64,000 nt of DNA from Styela clava. Lineage: Eukaryota; Chordata; Ascidiacea; Stolidobranchia; Styelidae. Made by a program: the position numbers and the translations under genes. This document shows positions 12,843-23,264 of the stretch, piece by piece; the stretch's first letter is position 1, and every line of letters begins with the position of its first letter. The stretch lies in the NCBI RefSeq assembly GCF_964204865.1, contig NC_135263.1, positions 10,213,426-10,277,425 of the forward strand. Reading direction: 5' to 3'. The notes beneath the pieces are model-generated. The model saw nothing but the letters and a program-made list of their open reading frames with translations. It did no database searches and was not told the origin of the DNA.

Positions 12843-13172
12843 AGTTGGGCTATGGGTAAGCAAGTTTGGTCGAGTTTTGGCTTTCTGCTTACAAATTCTA
12901 TTCAATCATCGGTGCAAAGTCCATCGAAATAATCTATCCATTTGCATCTACATGGCTGTGTTAAGCCGTATTTTTTGCTCTGGCTGTAATCAAAAGCAAA
13001 AAAAGAGAGCGACCGACCCTCGTTTCTCAAAACAGGCACAAACATCGCATTAACATTTTGTAGAATAATTTGCCCAAGTCTAGCTCAAATTTCTCACAAG
13101 TGTGCCGCGAGATTTTTTCTATTTGCTTAGTGTGCCGCGAGCAAAAATAGTTTGAGAACCTCTGGCCTAGGC

Positions 13173-14500
13173 ACTAGGGCCCCGCATTCTAAATCAGCTT
13201 TTTCTGAATGTGAAGGTTTGTGTAAAACTTTTAGCGCCTGAATAGTTCGTACCTAATATTTTTTAAGATAGTGTTAGTATTTTCAGTTGGGATTAGATGC
13301 ATAAGTTTATTCTGTTCCATACGCTCACACAAACTTAAAAACTGGCTAAACTAGTAGAAAATAACTCAACAACTCCCAGATAATATTTCTAAAACGACGT
13401 CTAATCGCGACTCTCGCCGCGAACGAGGACAGATACGAGTAGCCACGAATATCCAATGGTATCATAAAGAAGCCCTCGACAGGCTTACTCCGCTGTCGAA
13501 TTTTTCCAAGCACACGAATTTAGCTATCTCCGTTGGTTCGCTTGAACGAAGGATTGATGGGAAGTCAAAAACGTCGGGTTATCGCTCACGAATAGACCAA
13601 AAATGTGTTGAAAAACCGTACGAGTTTTTTTTTTAACTGTATAGCCCAAAATCGGTTTTCAAAAAAAAAAATATTTAAAACTTTTTTGTTTTTTGTTATA
13701 CTCTTCAATTAATTTCGGAGAAAAGCGATTTTTCTCAAAGACAATAATTAACCCAACACCAACAAGAAAACTAACAACAAGAACAAAAGTTTATTAAAAC
13801 GACCCATGGCTGCATTACTCCTCTAATTAACAGAACATAATATGAAAATGTTATGTGTATGACGTTGACTAGTCGAAACACTCGCTGGTATGTTGGACTC
13901 GCACAGTACAATCTGCGGAGAGACTACAATTGACTGGTACTAGGTCGTTGCTGCTTATGCAAACGCCATTCAATGTGAATAAATGCGTGTGCATCTTAGT
14001 TTTTTCAGGCTCAGTCCTAGATTTTCTATTCATTTGTGCATATAGCATAGTGGATAGGATTTCAAGCATTAGGAAAGGCAATCATTAAATACAATGCAAT
14101 GGGATAATAGATATGGAAATAAAACTTGTTGTACTCATTTGCCTATGGATCAAGTGTACTTTACATGTGTACATATATATAATATATTCATATATCAAGT
14201 AGGCTACACTAAATATCATCGTCTACTTTAGGTACGCCAGTTCTTAAGAAGTGTGAAAATGCATTTGTGTTAGTATGCAGCAAGACTCAAATAGAATGTT
14301 TTACAACAACCAAGGAATAAATTATTTCTATTTAATAAGGAGTGTTTACTGAAAAAAAAAAACAGTCACTATTGATCGACTTGTATAACTGATAATGCTA
14401 TTATCCAACACATTATCCATAATGAAGATTCACATATTGCGATATTATGAAACATATTGCGAACGCAATTATATTTAAATATACCTTTTACATATTATCT
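13173..14500. other. Intergenic, no gene seen
   Basis: No coding signal. Poly-A/T runs near 13,620-13,690. Confidence 0.4.
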
Positions 14501-14504
14501 TCTC

Positions 14505-14718
14505 TGCTAGCTTGGCAGAATCAGGTATTGGCACATATTTACGCTGATATCTAACGATATATAAATAGATTTACCGAACTTTCCCGGCTCGGAGTTGGCT
14601 AGCCGATTTATTACAGTAGCCTGGATGAGGAAATTGGCATTGGATTTGAACCGTGAACCTACGATACCAACAAGTCTAGCGATTTGAACACTACAGGCTA
14701 ACGCACTCACTCTGATGG
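14505..14718 (-). mobile_element. tRNA-like SINE of a second family (tentative)
   Basis: On the minus strand, a box-A-like GAGTGCGTTAGCCTGTAGTG is followed about 50 bp later by a box-B-like CACGGTTCAAATCCAATG. This spacing suits an RNA polymerase III tRNA-type promoter. The intervening sequence does not fold into a convincing tRNA, so a SINE head is more likely than a real tRNA gene. Only one copy is seen in this window. Confidence 0.4.
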
Positions 14719-15700
14719 AGATATCAATAACATTTTGTGAGTTGTATTATTTTTCATGAGGAGTAGGGATGAGTAGAATCAGTCTGTGCCTCATTGATGT
14801 GCATCACGTAGTAATAACGATTTGATGTTAATATACATGTTATTGCTGCCATATGCGCATCAATGTGCGTTCAAAAGCATCATGCTATAAATTAGAAACA
14901 AGCAGAACAGAGTACTAAAAATTTAACAAGTCGTCACCATACTAATTCTGCAAGAGATGAGAGTTTCCGTGAAATGCACTTGGAAATGGAGTTCGATCAA
15001 TTTGACGTTTTAATTCGTACTATTAAATCCAGTAGCAAACTAGTAACTTTTTCGATTGTACATAGCCTAACTCGGAGCTATGTTAAAATGGGATTTTTAC
15101 TATAACAAGTGATGGTCCTTTTGCACTTTACTTTACATATTCTGTTTCTACGAAATCAATTATGATTCATGTTTATGAAATGGGAGTATTTATTGCGTTT
15201 ATACATATTAATGTCATTATTCCAATCGGATAATACATACACGTAATTGGGAAATATTTTAAGCAGAAAACCGTGTTAACTGTAGAAGCATGTTTGGTAA
15301 AAATTCAACAAAAGTAGAATTGTACCACACGCATCAACCTTGTTACATATTAGCTTTTTATTCATACTCTTATGGGCGATTTAAAAAAAGAGTGGGGTAA
15401 AGCTTCGGGGATGAAAAAGCTAAACCATGAGCTGTATTGCGACCATCGCATTATAAACTGTTTACTGTTATAGCCTAATAAAATTCAGTTTTTAAATATA
15501 CCGATTATGAAATATTTCCAATTACTTTTACATAATATCGGATTTGAATATTAACAATTTCATTCATTATTTTATTATTAATTATTACCGAAATAAATAC
15601 TCCCATCACACAGATAAAGATGTATTGTATGAAGCATGTAGGTCATAATTAATTTTGTAGAATGGAAGTGTGGGACGATTGATGAGACTTCAATTTTATA
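14719..15700. other. Intergenic, no gene seen
   Basis: AT-rich with no recognisable element or exon. Confidence 0.4.
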
Positions 15701-16000
15701 ATTTTTTTGTTCAGAAAATTATCCTCTTCTTCAGGGGTCTTTCCACTACTTTGATGAAAAAATGATCTATATAAATAAAAGTTTCTTCAGACAATTATCT
15801 TTTTTTCCTGGGGTCTTTTCACAGCTTTGTTGAAAGAAGATCTGCATAAATGAGGAAAATGATCTTTTTTCCTTAGGGGTCTTTCCACAACGTAAAATGA
15901 TCTGTATGAATAAAAAGTTTTTTCAAAAAATTACTTTTTATTTCAGGGGTCTTTCCGTACCCATGTTACAAAAACGATCTGTATAAATAAAATGTTTACT
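15700..16000 (+). repeat. Degenerate tandem repeat, about 70-bp unit, four copies
   Basis: The word (C/T)(A/T)GGGGTCTTTCCAC or a close variant begins at 15732, 15808, 15874 and 15944. Each is followed by a GATCTGTATAAATAAA-like word (steps of 76, 66 and 70 bp). Copies have diverged. No coding potential. Confidence 0.75.
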
Positions 16001-16904
16001 AGTTTGTTACAGGGATTTAAGGACCGGTTACCCCAAGGCCGGATTTTGACAATGTCAGGCCCTAGACTAGACTGTGCCATTTTAGAGACCCTTTTATTAT
16101 AATTACGTCATAGATGCGCTGTAGGTAGTTACCTATTTTGTTTCATAAGTTAATCGCTTGAGTTTTATCAAATTTGAAAAAATTCATTCACCCCGCGGTG
16201 TTTTGATTTTTTTAGTCTTTTCAACATTAAATATTTGAGTCAAGAATTATTAACCGGGATGAAAAATTAAACGAATTGCAGTTTTTTTTCTAATTCTAAA
16301 CCTATTATATTTTGGAGAAGCCTTTAAAATTTAAAAAAAATCAATTGACAATCAAAATTTGGGCTGAGATAGTTGGACAAATTTGTGGTCACGGTTTGGC
16401 AATTAGGGATAATGTTTGATAAAGTTCATTATTTGCATATTGATAAATCAACTTTTAATTGTTACATTAAATGATTACACTCGAGTGCGCACTACACAGA
16501 AATTTTTATTTATTCAATATCAATAAATTTTTGAACTAGTTGTTAGGCACAACAACAAATAATGTGCATGTCTCTCATTGTGACTCCAATTTAGCAAGAC
16601 CCATCTTTAGCTCCCAACCGACGATTTCCTGATTTGACGTGCATGAACTCTGTGAATGACTGCCTGCTCACAAGAGGAGTGTAACCGTCTCATAAGTTAT
16701 GGAACTGGGAAGCAAAATATTTTAAAGAATTCCGTGATCAAAGAAACTTGTAGAAATGATCTGCTAATAAAAATCCCTTTGCAAAATATGCCAACAGCCA
16801 CAAGGGCGACGGTGGGATACAACCATGCTCATCAAAAATTGAAATGAATGTGAATACCGTTCCACTGTGACTATAACACAATAAAATCAATATATCAAAA
16901 TTTC
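16001..16904. other. Intergenic, no gene seen
   Basis: No supported exon. The frame at 16656-16847 has no recognisable domain. Confidence 0.35.
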
Positions 16905-17660
16905 GGAGCTCCCAAAGTATGTGTGCCAAGATGACGCACAACCTGTACATAGTATGTGTACTGGAGATGAACCGATGTATCGGTATCGGCCAATTTTCCG
17001 GTATCGCTATTGTATCGGTTAGATGAAGACCGATATTTTCGATATGTTTACCTTTTTGATATGATCCATAATGTTCTAAAAAATAGGTTGGAATACTGAT
17101 GTTTAAATTATTTTTTGCTAGGGGGAATCGTGGACTATGAGCCATGCACGTCCCCACCCCTGCGAGTAGAAACGAGAATAAGATTCTGACCTGTTCTTAG
17201 TTTTTTATCAGCCAAACGCTCAACCGATATTCTTAAAACCACAAAAAACGATGTTCGAAGGTCGCGAAGGTTCGAATTACACATCCCTGGCTATGAGGTT
17301 TCCAATTGAATACGGAGATTACTAGCTTCAGTACACGATGCATCTAAATTAATTAAGGCAACGTATCCCAAACATCAATTTCGTAAGATGTATTATAATC
17401 CCTTTTTCAATCTGAATTAATGTGCACTATGAATAATGCTTAAAGACTAGTGTTTTAACCCGTCTGCCTTTCACACTTGAGATAATATTAACATAGTATC
17501 GGAATATCGTTGATATCGGTCGTTTTTCAATATCGACATATCGGTATCGGCGTTTTTAATTGGTATCGGAGACAAAAGTGGTATCGGTACATCTCTAAAT
17601 TGTGTACCAGGATAGGGTTCAGTTGTGCGCCATCTTGGTACATATACTTCGGGAGCGCAA
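16905..17660. repeat. Palindromic MITE family PAL, copy 1, interrupted
   Basis: The left arm (16905-16945, GCTCCCAAAGTATGTGTGCC then AAGATGACGCACAACCTG) is mirrored by the right arm (17615-17660, GCGCCATCTTGGTACATATA then CTTCGGGAGCGC). The same inverted pair occurs uninterrupted at 40999-41115, and a single arm at 47521-47569. The interior here is filled by a separate hAT-like insertion. Confidence 0.75.
16962..17599. mobile_element. hAT-like element nested in the palindromic MITE
   Basis: Inverted ends GGAGATGAACCGAT and GTATCGGTACATCTCTA carry many internal TATCGG words. The flanks are ATGTGTAC and TTGTGTAC (7 of 8). No transposase is readable. Confidence 0.7.
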
Positions 17661-18148
17661 AAATTTCTTCATAGTCTGCATCTGAGGCAACGAGTTGGTG
17701 GTTTAATTTTTATTCGGGAATTAGCAAAATTTATTTTAAAACAACAAGTTCGGATGGAAAATAAGGACGATAAAATATAAACTTACATAATTCAAGAACA
17801 ATTGACACAGTAGTAAAAGAGAGCCTTTTTTGTTCCAACCAGGTCAATAACAGTGTCAAACAATAAGTATTTGTTTTTCTACGAATATTCATTCTACAAT
17901 CCAATAAACATGATTTCAAGTAGGTATCAACCCCCCTCAAATGTGGTGTACCTGTGTTTGGGCGAAGGTAGGTATCACAACAGGCAATTTACCGGAAGTG
18001 TAGACTAGTTACAGTAACCTCAATAACAAGATACTCGGCTAACCGAGCTAGGTCAGGTTGGGAAACAGTCAACCTGTACTACAAATATCATTTTACAACT
18101 ACAACTATCCAGGTTTACAGCAAGAATAACCTCATAGACGAGAAAATT
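17661..18148. other. Intergenic, no gene seen
   Basis: No supported feature; short frames only. Confidence 0.35.
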
Positions 18149-19690
18149 CCACTCCATCGGCAGTTGCAAGTTATTGACGAAACAGCTAACACTGATCAAT
18201 GGAAACAGAACTGATAAAAATTATTTACGACCTAATTTAAATAGGAATAAATTCTGGGCAAATTATATTCCCAGAAAATATCAGGTTTTTAGTTGGAAGA
18301 TTTTACACAGTGGGCTTCCAACTGGAGAACGAGAGAGCTACGCACAAATATATGGACACGTTAGACCAGAGAGTCAGTCTTTACCGGTACCTTTGACGCT
18401 ACCGGTACCCTCAAAAAAGTTCTGAATTTCCAGTAGCAAGAATTTTGCAGAATCAAAACGTACAGCCAGTCATGACACTGACTAAAATCCGTGTTCCCAT
18501 GGATAAAAAATAATACAGCAAAATTTTAGACGAAATATCAAATTTCATAGAATTCACGCAAAATTTTGAAATAAATAAAAGTAATAGCCTTCTAGCGAAG
18601 AAATTAATCTTTAACCACTGAAAATTTCAAAGCAATTGGTCCAGTATTCGAAGAGAAAAGCGATTTTTTAAAAACGTGTCAAAGAACAAGAACAACAACA
18701 ACATAATATTGAAACGATCGTTATGGCCACTAAACGTGTCCAAAAAGTCAGACATTGGGATTGGGCTGATGAAACAAATTGCAATTGTGTATTTTGTAAC
18801 AGAGTGATAGAAGATTCCGTGCATTTGTTTTTTGGAAATGGCTAAATTCATCAAATTATATTGAGCATAGTATTTTTACATGAGAGGTTGAAACAAAATC
18901 ATTAAATCTAATTATCTCTTGTGGTAAAGCAGCAATTTTGAATTTTAGAAATGACAAGGAAATTCCACGCCATCGGCAGTTGCAAGTCCTTGACAAACCA
19001 GCTAGCACTAACGATGAAAAATATCTCTAAACTTAATTTTCGACCTAGTTTTAATTGGAATAAATTCTGGGCAAATTATATTCCCAGAAAATATCAGGTT
19101 TTTAGTTGGAAGATTTTACACAGTGGGCTTCCAACTGGAGAAAAAAGTCAGACATTGGGATTGGGCTGATGAAACAAATGGCAATTGTGTATTTTGTAAC
19201 AGAGTGATAAAAGATTCCGTGCATTTGTTTTTTTATTGTTATTATAAAAAATCTATTTGGAAATGGCTAAATTTATCAAAATATACTGAGCATAGTATTT
19301 TTACATAAGAGGTTGAAACAAAATCATTAAATCTAATTACCAGTATCTCTAGTGGTAAAGCAGCAATTTTGAATTTTAGAAATGACAAGGAAATACCACG
19401 CCATTGGCAGTTGCAAGTCCTTGACAAACCAGCTAGCACTAACGATGGAAAATATCTCTAAACTTAATTTTCGACCTAGTTTTAATTGGAATAAATTTTG
19501 GGCAAATTATATTCCCAGAAAATATGAGACATTGGGATTGGGCTGGTGAAACAAATGGCAATTGTTTATTTTGTAACAGAGTGATAAAAGATTCTGTGCC
19601 TTTATTTTTTCCTTGTTATTATGAAAAATCTTGTTGGAAATGGCTAAATTTATCAAATTATACAGAGCATGGTATTTTTACATGATAAAG
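18149..19690 (+). pseudogene. Tandem copies of a non-LTR retrotransposon zf-RVT segment
   Basis: Three degenerate units begin near 18149, 18965 and 19396 (period 431 bp between units 2 and 3). Unit 1 is split by about 395 bp of unrelated sequence (18341-18737), and unit 3 has an internal deletion. In unit 2 the frame reads FWANYIPRKYQVFSWKILHS, GLPTGE, then after a frameshift near 19140 VRHWDWADE, CVFCNRVIKDSVHLFFYC and SIWKWLN. This is the zinc-binding segment at the C-terminus of some L1-like reverse transcriptases: W-x-F-x-W-x-LP-T, C-x2-C, H-LF-x2-C, IW. The rest of the retrotransposon is absent. All copies carry stops or shifts. Confidence 0.75.
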
Positions 19691-19763
19691 CGAATATACA
19701 ACCGTTAGGTGTCGTCGAGTGAAAACGCCATATGTTGTATGGTGGCGGTCCCTTCGAAATGTA

Positions 19764-19966
19764 CCGTAAAACCTCTATTTCACCGCCATATCGCTCTATT
19801 TCACCGCCATATCGCTCTATTTTTCAACTCTTCCCCAATAGTGGTGTTCTATCAGAGGCGACGTTCAATTAGAGGGTGGCGCTCTATTTTTCAACTCTTC
19901 CCCGATAGTCAGACAGTGGTACCATGGTGTTCTATTACAGGTGGCGCTCAAATACAGGTTTTACGG
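19764..19966. mobile_element. Tc1/pogo-like MITE (203 bp)
   Basis: The inverted ends CCGTAAAACCTCTATT and CAAATACAGGTTTTACGG are flanked by TA on both sides (19762-19763; 19967-19968). The interior has short direct repeats (ATTTCACCGCCATATCGCTC twice in tandem at about 19777-19818) and no coding sequence. Confidence 0.82.
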
Positions 19967-20297
19967 TATTTGCCGTTTCCCGATACGCACCATTCTGCAA
20001 TTTGAACAGTGATTTCTCGGGCCAGAAGTTATCGTGTTATTGCTTTTTTGACACAGATACGGTACAGATGTAAGCTATGGTACGGTACCGTAAGTTCACT
20101 AGTCTAACCTTTAATTGCACAGGCGTTAAACATTTGTGACCTCACGGTACCTACTTCTGTACTTTGCCATCCTGCCATCGGAAATATCCAGATATATTTT
20201 CTATTTCAGTATTTGATAGATCAGGAAACAGGGAAATAATGAAATAAAATATATTTAGCTTTGATGTTCAGATGTTAGAATAATTAGGTCTGAAGCA

Positions 20298-20307
20298 TTT
20301 TGCACAG
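20298..20307 (+). promoter_or_regulatory. 3' splice acceptor abutting the GON4L start codon
   Basis: TTTTGCACAG immediately precedes ATG. It could accept a spliced leader or end a 5' UTR intron; the sequence alone does not decide. Confidence 0.5.
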
Positions 20308-22095
20308 ATGGACGAGAATAACTTGGACTTGCTTTGTGCTATAGAAGTTGATGATGGATTGGAAGGACGATTGAAAGATCGGGGAATTTCAAGGAGAAAT
20401 GTACGCAGCATAATTCATGAGCTGTTCACCAATGAAAGCGTTTTAAAGTTATTAGAAACGGAAGACGCAGAACCTGAACTGGATTTTACAGATGCTCCAG
20501 TCACAAGGTCGAAAAGGCCACGAACCGAGTTTAATGACGAATTCAAATATTTGGATTTGAGCACCGGTAGTGTCGAATTTCACAAACTCAATAATGACAA
20601 TGAAATAAACCAAAATGAGAATTCTCTCGTTTGTTGCAATGATGACACCTTTGATTCAACTCGTGATATCCATATTGAAGGTTATGATGATGATGGGAAG
20701 TTTAACTGGCAGACGTGGTTGACAGGGCTTGAAAATACTGAAAAGGATACTGCTGAAAAACGGGATGAATATGATTCCGAAGAAGATCCAGACTTCAATT
20801 TCTTGGCGGAAGCAGAGGAATTTGATGTTGAAGATTTTAGGGATGACTGTGTTACAAGAATATCTAAACGAGAGCTAAGGAGTCTAAACCTGCGGAAACG
20901 GTCAACTGCGAGAAAGAAGAATACTGCTTCTAATGAAAATTCGACTGGAAATGAGATTTCTTCAACGGACAAAATTTGTAGTCTAAATATTGATGATTAT
21001 AAAAAATGTAAAACTGTGCGTGAGAAGTTGATGATATTGCGATGTAATCCAAAGTTGAAAAGCTCTATTATTACAACAAGATCCAAGCGTGTAAAAGCAC
21101 AAAAAAGAGACTTGAGTTTCACTATACAGCAAAAAGAAAACCTTTTGCAGCAAATGCAACAACATGTACAGCTTCTTACTCAAGTTTGTTTATTGGAGCA
21201 ATATAGCATTGAAACTTTTTATAAATCACGAATGCTATTGTATGAAATTGATTATTTTCGCCAGAATAGTTTCGACTCTCAAAAGACTCAATTCAATATA
21301 CCTTGTCTGTCCGATGCACTAAGCATTGTTCAGCAAATATCTTCATCTACAAAGCTTACTACTTGCAAAGATAATTTTGACAGAGAAATGAAAATCATTG
21401 CTAACAGTAATGTTTTCATGTATAAAGAGTTACTTCCAGTCATTGTAGGTGATAAACAATTACATAATGGAAAAAGGCCTTTTTCATTTCATGAGGATTG
21501 TTTAATCGCTCGTGGAATACATGAAATGTCTGGGAATTTTATTCTTACTACTTCAGAACTTATCTCACGATTTATGCTTCCATGTCGTACAAGTAAAGAA
21601 ATAAAAGCACATATCAACTATTTCAGTTCAATTCGAAGTGTTAAAAACGCTACAAACCCTATTGTGCAATATAAAGCATTTAAAGTGCTTCCCGAACCCG
21701 CTGACACAATCATTCCAGTACTGCCTTACGACGCTAAATCACCAATGCAAATGGATGGAGACCTTCCTGAATGGCTGACTTCACTTCAGCAGGGTTCATC
21801 TTCTCAAATTTTTGAAAACGGTAGTTACGAATTGGATGTGAATTCCACTGAGACTGAAATTGTTAATCAATTAATTACACACAATTTTAAGAGAATAAAA
21901 CCTGTGAAAGTGTCAAAAAATTGGACTAGAAAATTGGATGAATTGATTCTTACGACTTGTAAATGTCATGATGGTGCAACAAAAGGAGCATTAGATATTC
22001 TTGCACGTGATATCCCAACCAAGACAAAGAGTCAAATTAGGAGACGGTTTTACAAATTGTTATCAATATTTCATAAGTCCGTGGTCAAATCGTAA
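20308..22095 (+). CDS. GON4L: GON4L-like transcriptional co-regulator with C-terminal Myb/SANT domain
   Basis: A single 595-codon frame. Conserved GON4L blocks occur in order: an acidic DSEEDPDFNFLAEAEEF block (about residues 156-172) followed by RISKREL, a QQMQQHVQLLTQVCLLEQ segment (280-298), the FSFHEDCLIARGIHE...SRFMLPCRTSKEI block (392-431), and a C-terminal Myb/SANT helix set from NWTRKLDELIL to RRRFYKLLSIFH (538-589). In animals GON4L is a nuclear protein that works with YY1/SIN3/HDAC-type factors in transcription control. Vertebrate GON4L is over 2,000 aa; this protein lacks the long middle including the PAH repeats, so it is a minimal form. The ATG follows directly on TTTTGCACAG, a good 3' splice acceptor, which suggests a trans-spliced leader or a 5' UTR intron. 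No introns interrupt the frame. RNase H1 follows 121 bp downstream on the same strand. Confidence 0.88.
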   Translation: MDENNLDLLCAIEVDDGLEGRLKDRGISRRNVRSIIHELFTNESVLKLLETEDAEPELDFTDAPVTRSKRPRTEFNDEFKYLDLSTGSVEFHKLNNDNEINQNENSLVCCNDDTFDSTRDIHIEGYDDDGKFNWQTWLTGLENTEKDTAEKRDEYDSEEDPDFNFLAEAEEFDVEDFRDDCVTRISKRELRSLNLRKRSTARKKNTASNENSTGNEISSTDKICSLNIDDYKKCKTVREKLMILRCNPKLKSSIITTRSKRVKAQKRDLSFTIQQKENLLQQMQQHVQLLTQVCLLEQYSIETFYKSRMLLYEIDYFRQNSFDSQKTQFNIPCLSDALSIVQQISSSTKLTTCKDNFDREMKIIANSNVFMYKELLPVIVGDKQLHNGKRPFSFHEDCLIARGIHEMSGNFILTTSELISRFMLPCRTSKEIKAHINYFSSIRSVKNATNPIVQYKAFKVLPEPADTIIPVLPYDAKSPMQMDGDLPEWLTSLQQGSSSQIFENGSYELDVNSTETEIVNQLITHNFKRIKPVKVSKNWTRKLDELILTTCKCHDGATKGALDILARDIPTKTKSQIRRRFYKLLSIFHKSVVKS

Positions 22096-22216
22096 AATCT
22101 TTCTAATTTGATCCTTTTTATTTTCGTTTTTCAATTCTTTATGATTTAACACTGTGCATTATCGATGTAATAGTCACTTATTTATTGGGTGGATACTTTG
22201 TGATTTATGTTGAAAA
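22096..22216 (+). promoter_or_regulatory. 121-bp GON4L-RNASEH1 intercistronic spacer
   Basis: T-rich, without an AATAAA signal, and followed at 22221-22229 by ATTTTACAG. The arrangement fits a polycistronic transcript resolved by trans-splicing, or two very closely spaced genes. Confidence 0.45.
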
Positions 22217-23146
22217 ATGTATTTTACAGCTCCTATGCTAGCTATTTGGCAACGTTTTAGAATGGCAAAATTTTATGCCGTTTTTCGAGGCCGTAAAGCA
22301 GGTGTATACACAACATGGAACGATTGCAAAAAACAAGTTGATGGCTTTAAAGGGTGTATCTACAAAAGTTTTGCTGGAGAATCTGAAGCTAAGATATTCG
22401 CTAAAACTGGAGAAGTTGGATTAGCTGTAAATAAATTAGACAAGCCTTCCAGCTCCAACGTGTCTACAGCTGCTTGCTCGATAGACTCGAAAATATTGAT
22501 GGATATTTTTGGAGATCCAAACGATGATGTATATTCCGATGAAGAAGGGCTTACTGTAAAATCAAAATCGGCCAAAAAAAGGAAATTGGATAGTTCAAAG
22601 AAAACCAAACAAGCCAAAGTTTTGAAAATAGATACAGGCTTAACATGCCATGGCTCTAACAAAAAAATTATCAATGATATGGCATTCAGCGTTGATGAAA
22701 AGTCAAACCCTGTTGTGTACACTGATGGTGCATGTTCCAATAATGGTAAAAAGAAGGCTGTCAGAGCTGGGTATGGCGTGTGGTGGGGTGAAAATCACCC
22801 TCTGAACATTAGTGCCCGGTTGGAGGGAGTACAGACAAATCAAAGGGCAGAAATAGCTGCAGCCAATGCCTGTATAAAACAGGCTGTCGATAAAGGACTC
22901 AAATCCATAACCATAAGAACTGATTCTATGTTTATAATTAATTGTATAACAAAATGGGTACCTGGTTGGTTAAAGAAGAAGTGGATCAAAAGTGATGGTA
23001 AGCCTGTTGTGCATAAACCGGAATTTATGACAATGCTAACAAATTTGAAAAATGTAGATGTGAAATGGGAGCATGTTAGAGGACATCAAGGTATCTATGG
23101 CAATGAAATGGCAGACAGATTAGCTGTCAGGGGTGCCACAATGTAA
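22217..23146 (+). CDS. RNASEH1: Ribonuclease H1
   Basis: A 309-residue frame. Residues 17-65 form the N-terminal RNA:DNA hybrid-binding domain (KFYAVFRGRKAGVYTTW, then FKGCIYKSF). A variable linker with a basic KSKSAKKRKLDSSKK stretch (115-129, likely nuclear targeting) follows. The catalytic RNase H domain starts near 165, with VYTDGACSNNG (D170), TNQRAEIAAA (E212), IRTDSM (D236), VRGHQG (H290) and NEMADRLA (D300): the complete catalytic set. The enzyme removes RNA from R-loops, primers and mitochondrial priming hybrids. Three in-frame Met codons exist before the hybrid-binding domain: M1 (22217), M7 (22235) and M16 (22262). The first two give a short basic/hydrophobic leader, the last a nuclear form, as in vertebrate RNase H1 with its two starts. 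A splice-acceptor-like ATTTTACAG ends at 22229; if used, it removes M1. The frame is intronless. Confidence 0.95.
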   Translation: MYFTAPMLAIWQRFRMAKFYAVFRGRKAGVYTTWNDCKKQVDGFKGCIYKSFAGESEAKIFAKTGEVGLAVNKLDKPSSSNVSTAACSIDSKILMDIFGDPNDDVYSDEEGLTVKSKSAKKRKLDSSKKTKQAKVLKIDTGLTCHGSNKKIINDMAFSVDEKSNPVVYTDGACSNNGKKKAVRAGYGVWWGENHPLNISARLEGVQTNQRAEIAAANACIKQAVDKGLKSITIRTDSMFIINCITKWVPGWLKKKWIKSDGKPVVHKPEFMTMLTNLKNVDVKWEHVRGHQGIYGNEMADRLAVRGATM

Positions 23147-23258
23147 TTGGTGTCCTATTTGATTCCAACAATTAAAAAAAAAGCCTTTTGTCATGTTCGC
23201 AAATATAAGGTTATTTTCACAGCCCAATGTGTTTTCTTCATTTGGAGACCTCTATCAA

Positions 23259-23264
23259 AATAAA
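23259..23264 (+). terminator. Poly-A signal AATAAA for RNASEH1
   Basis: Canonical hexamer about 115 bp past the RNase H1 stop codon, in the expected orientation. Confidence 0.5.

Larger units (their letters stand above)
11630..13164. mobile_element. hAT-type element carrying two nested hAT insertions
   Basis: The ends are CAGTGTTTCTTAAACTGTGT and the complement of CAGAGGTTCTCAAACT. The subterminal motif GTGTGCCGCG(G/A) is repeated at both ends in inverted orientation. It is flanked by GCCTAGG on both sides (11623-11629; 13165-13171). Elements 11784-12503 and 12629-12842 sit inside it; without them the host element is about 600 bp. Confidence 0.8.

Noticed and set aside
14505-14718. Possible genuine tRNA gene
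   Set aside because: A and B boxes are present but no full cloverleaf with acceptor stem could be formed; treated as a SINE head.
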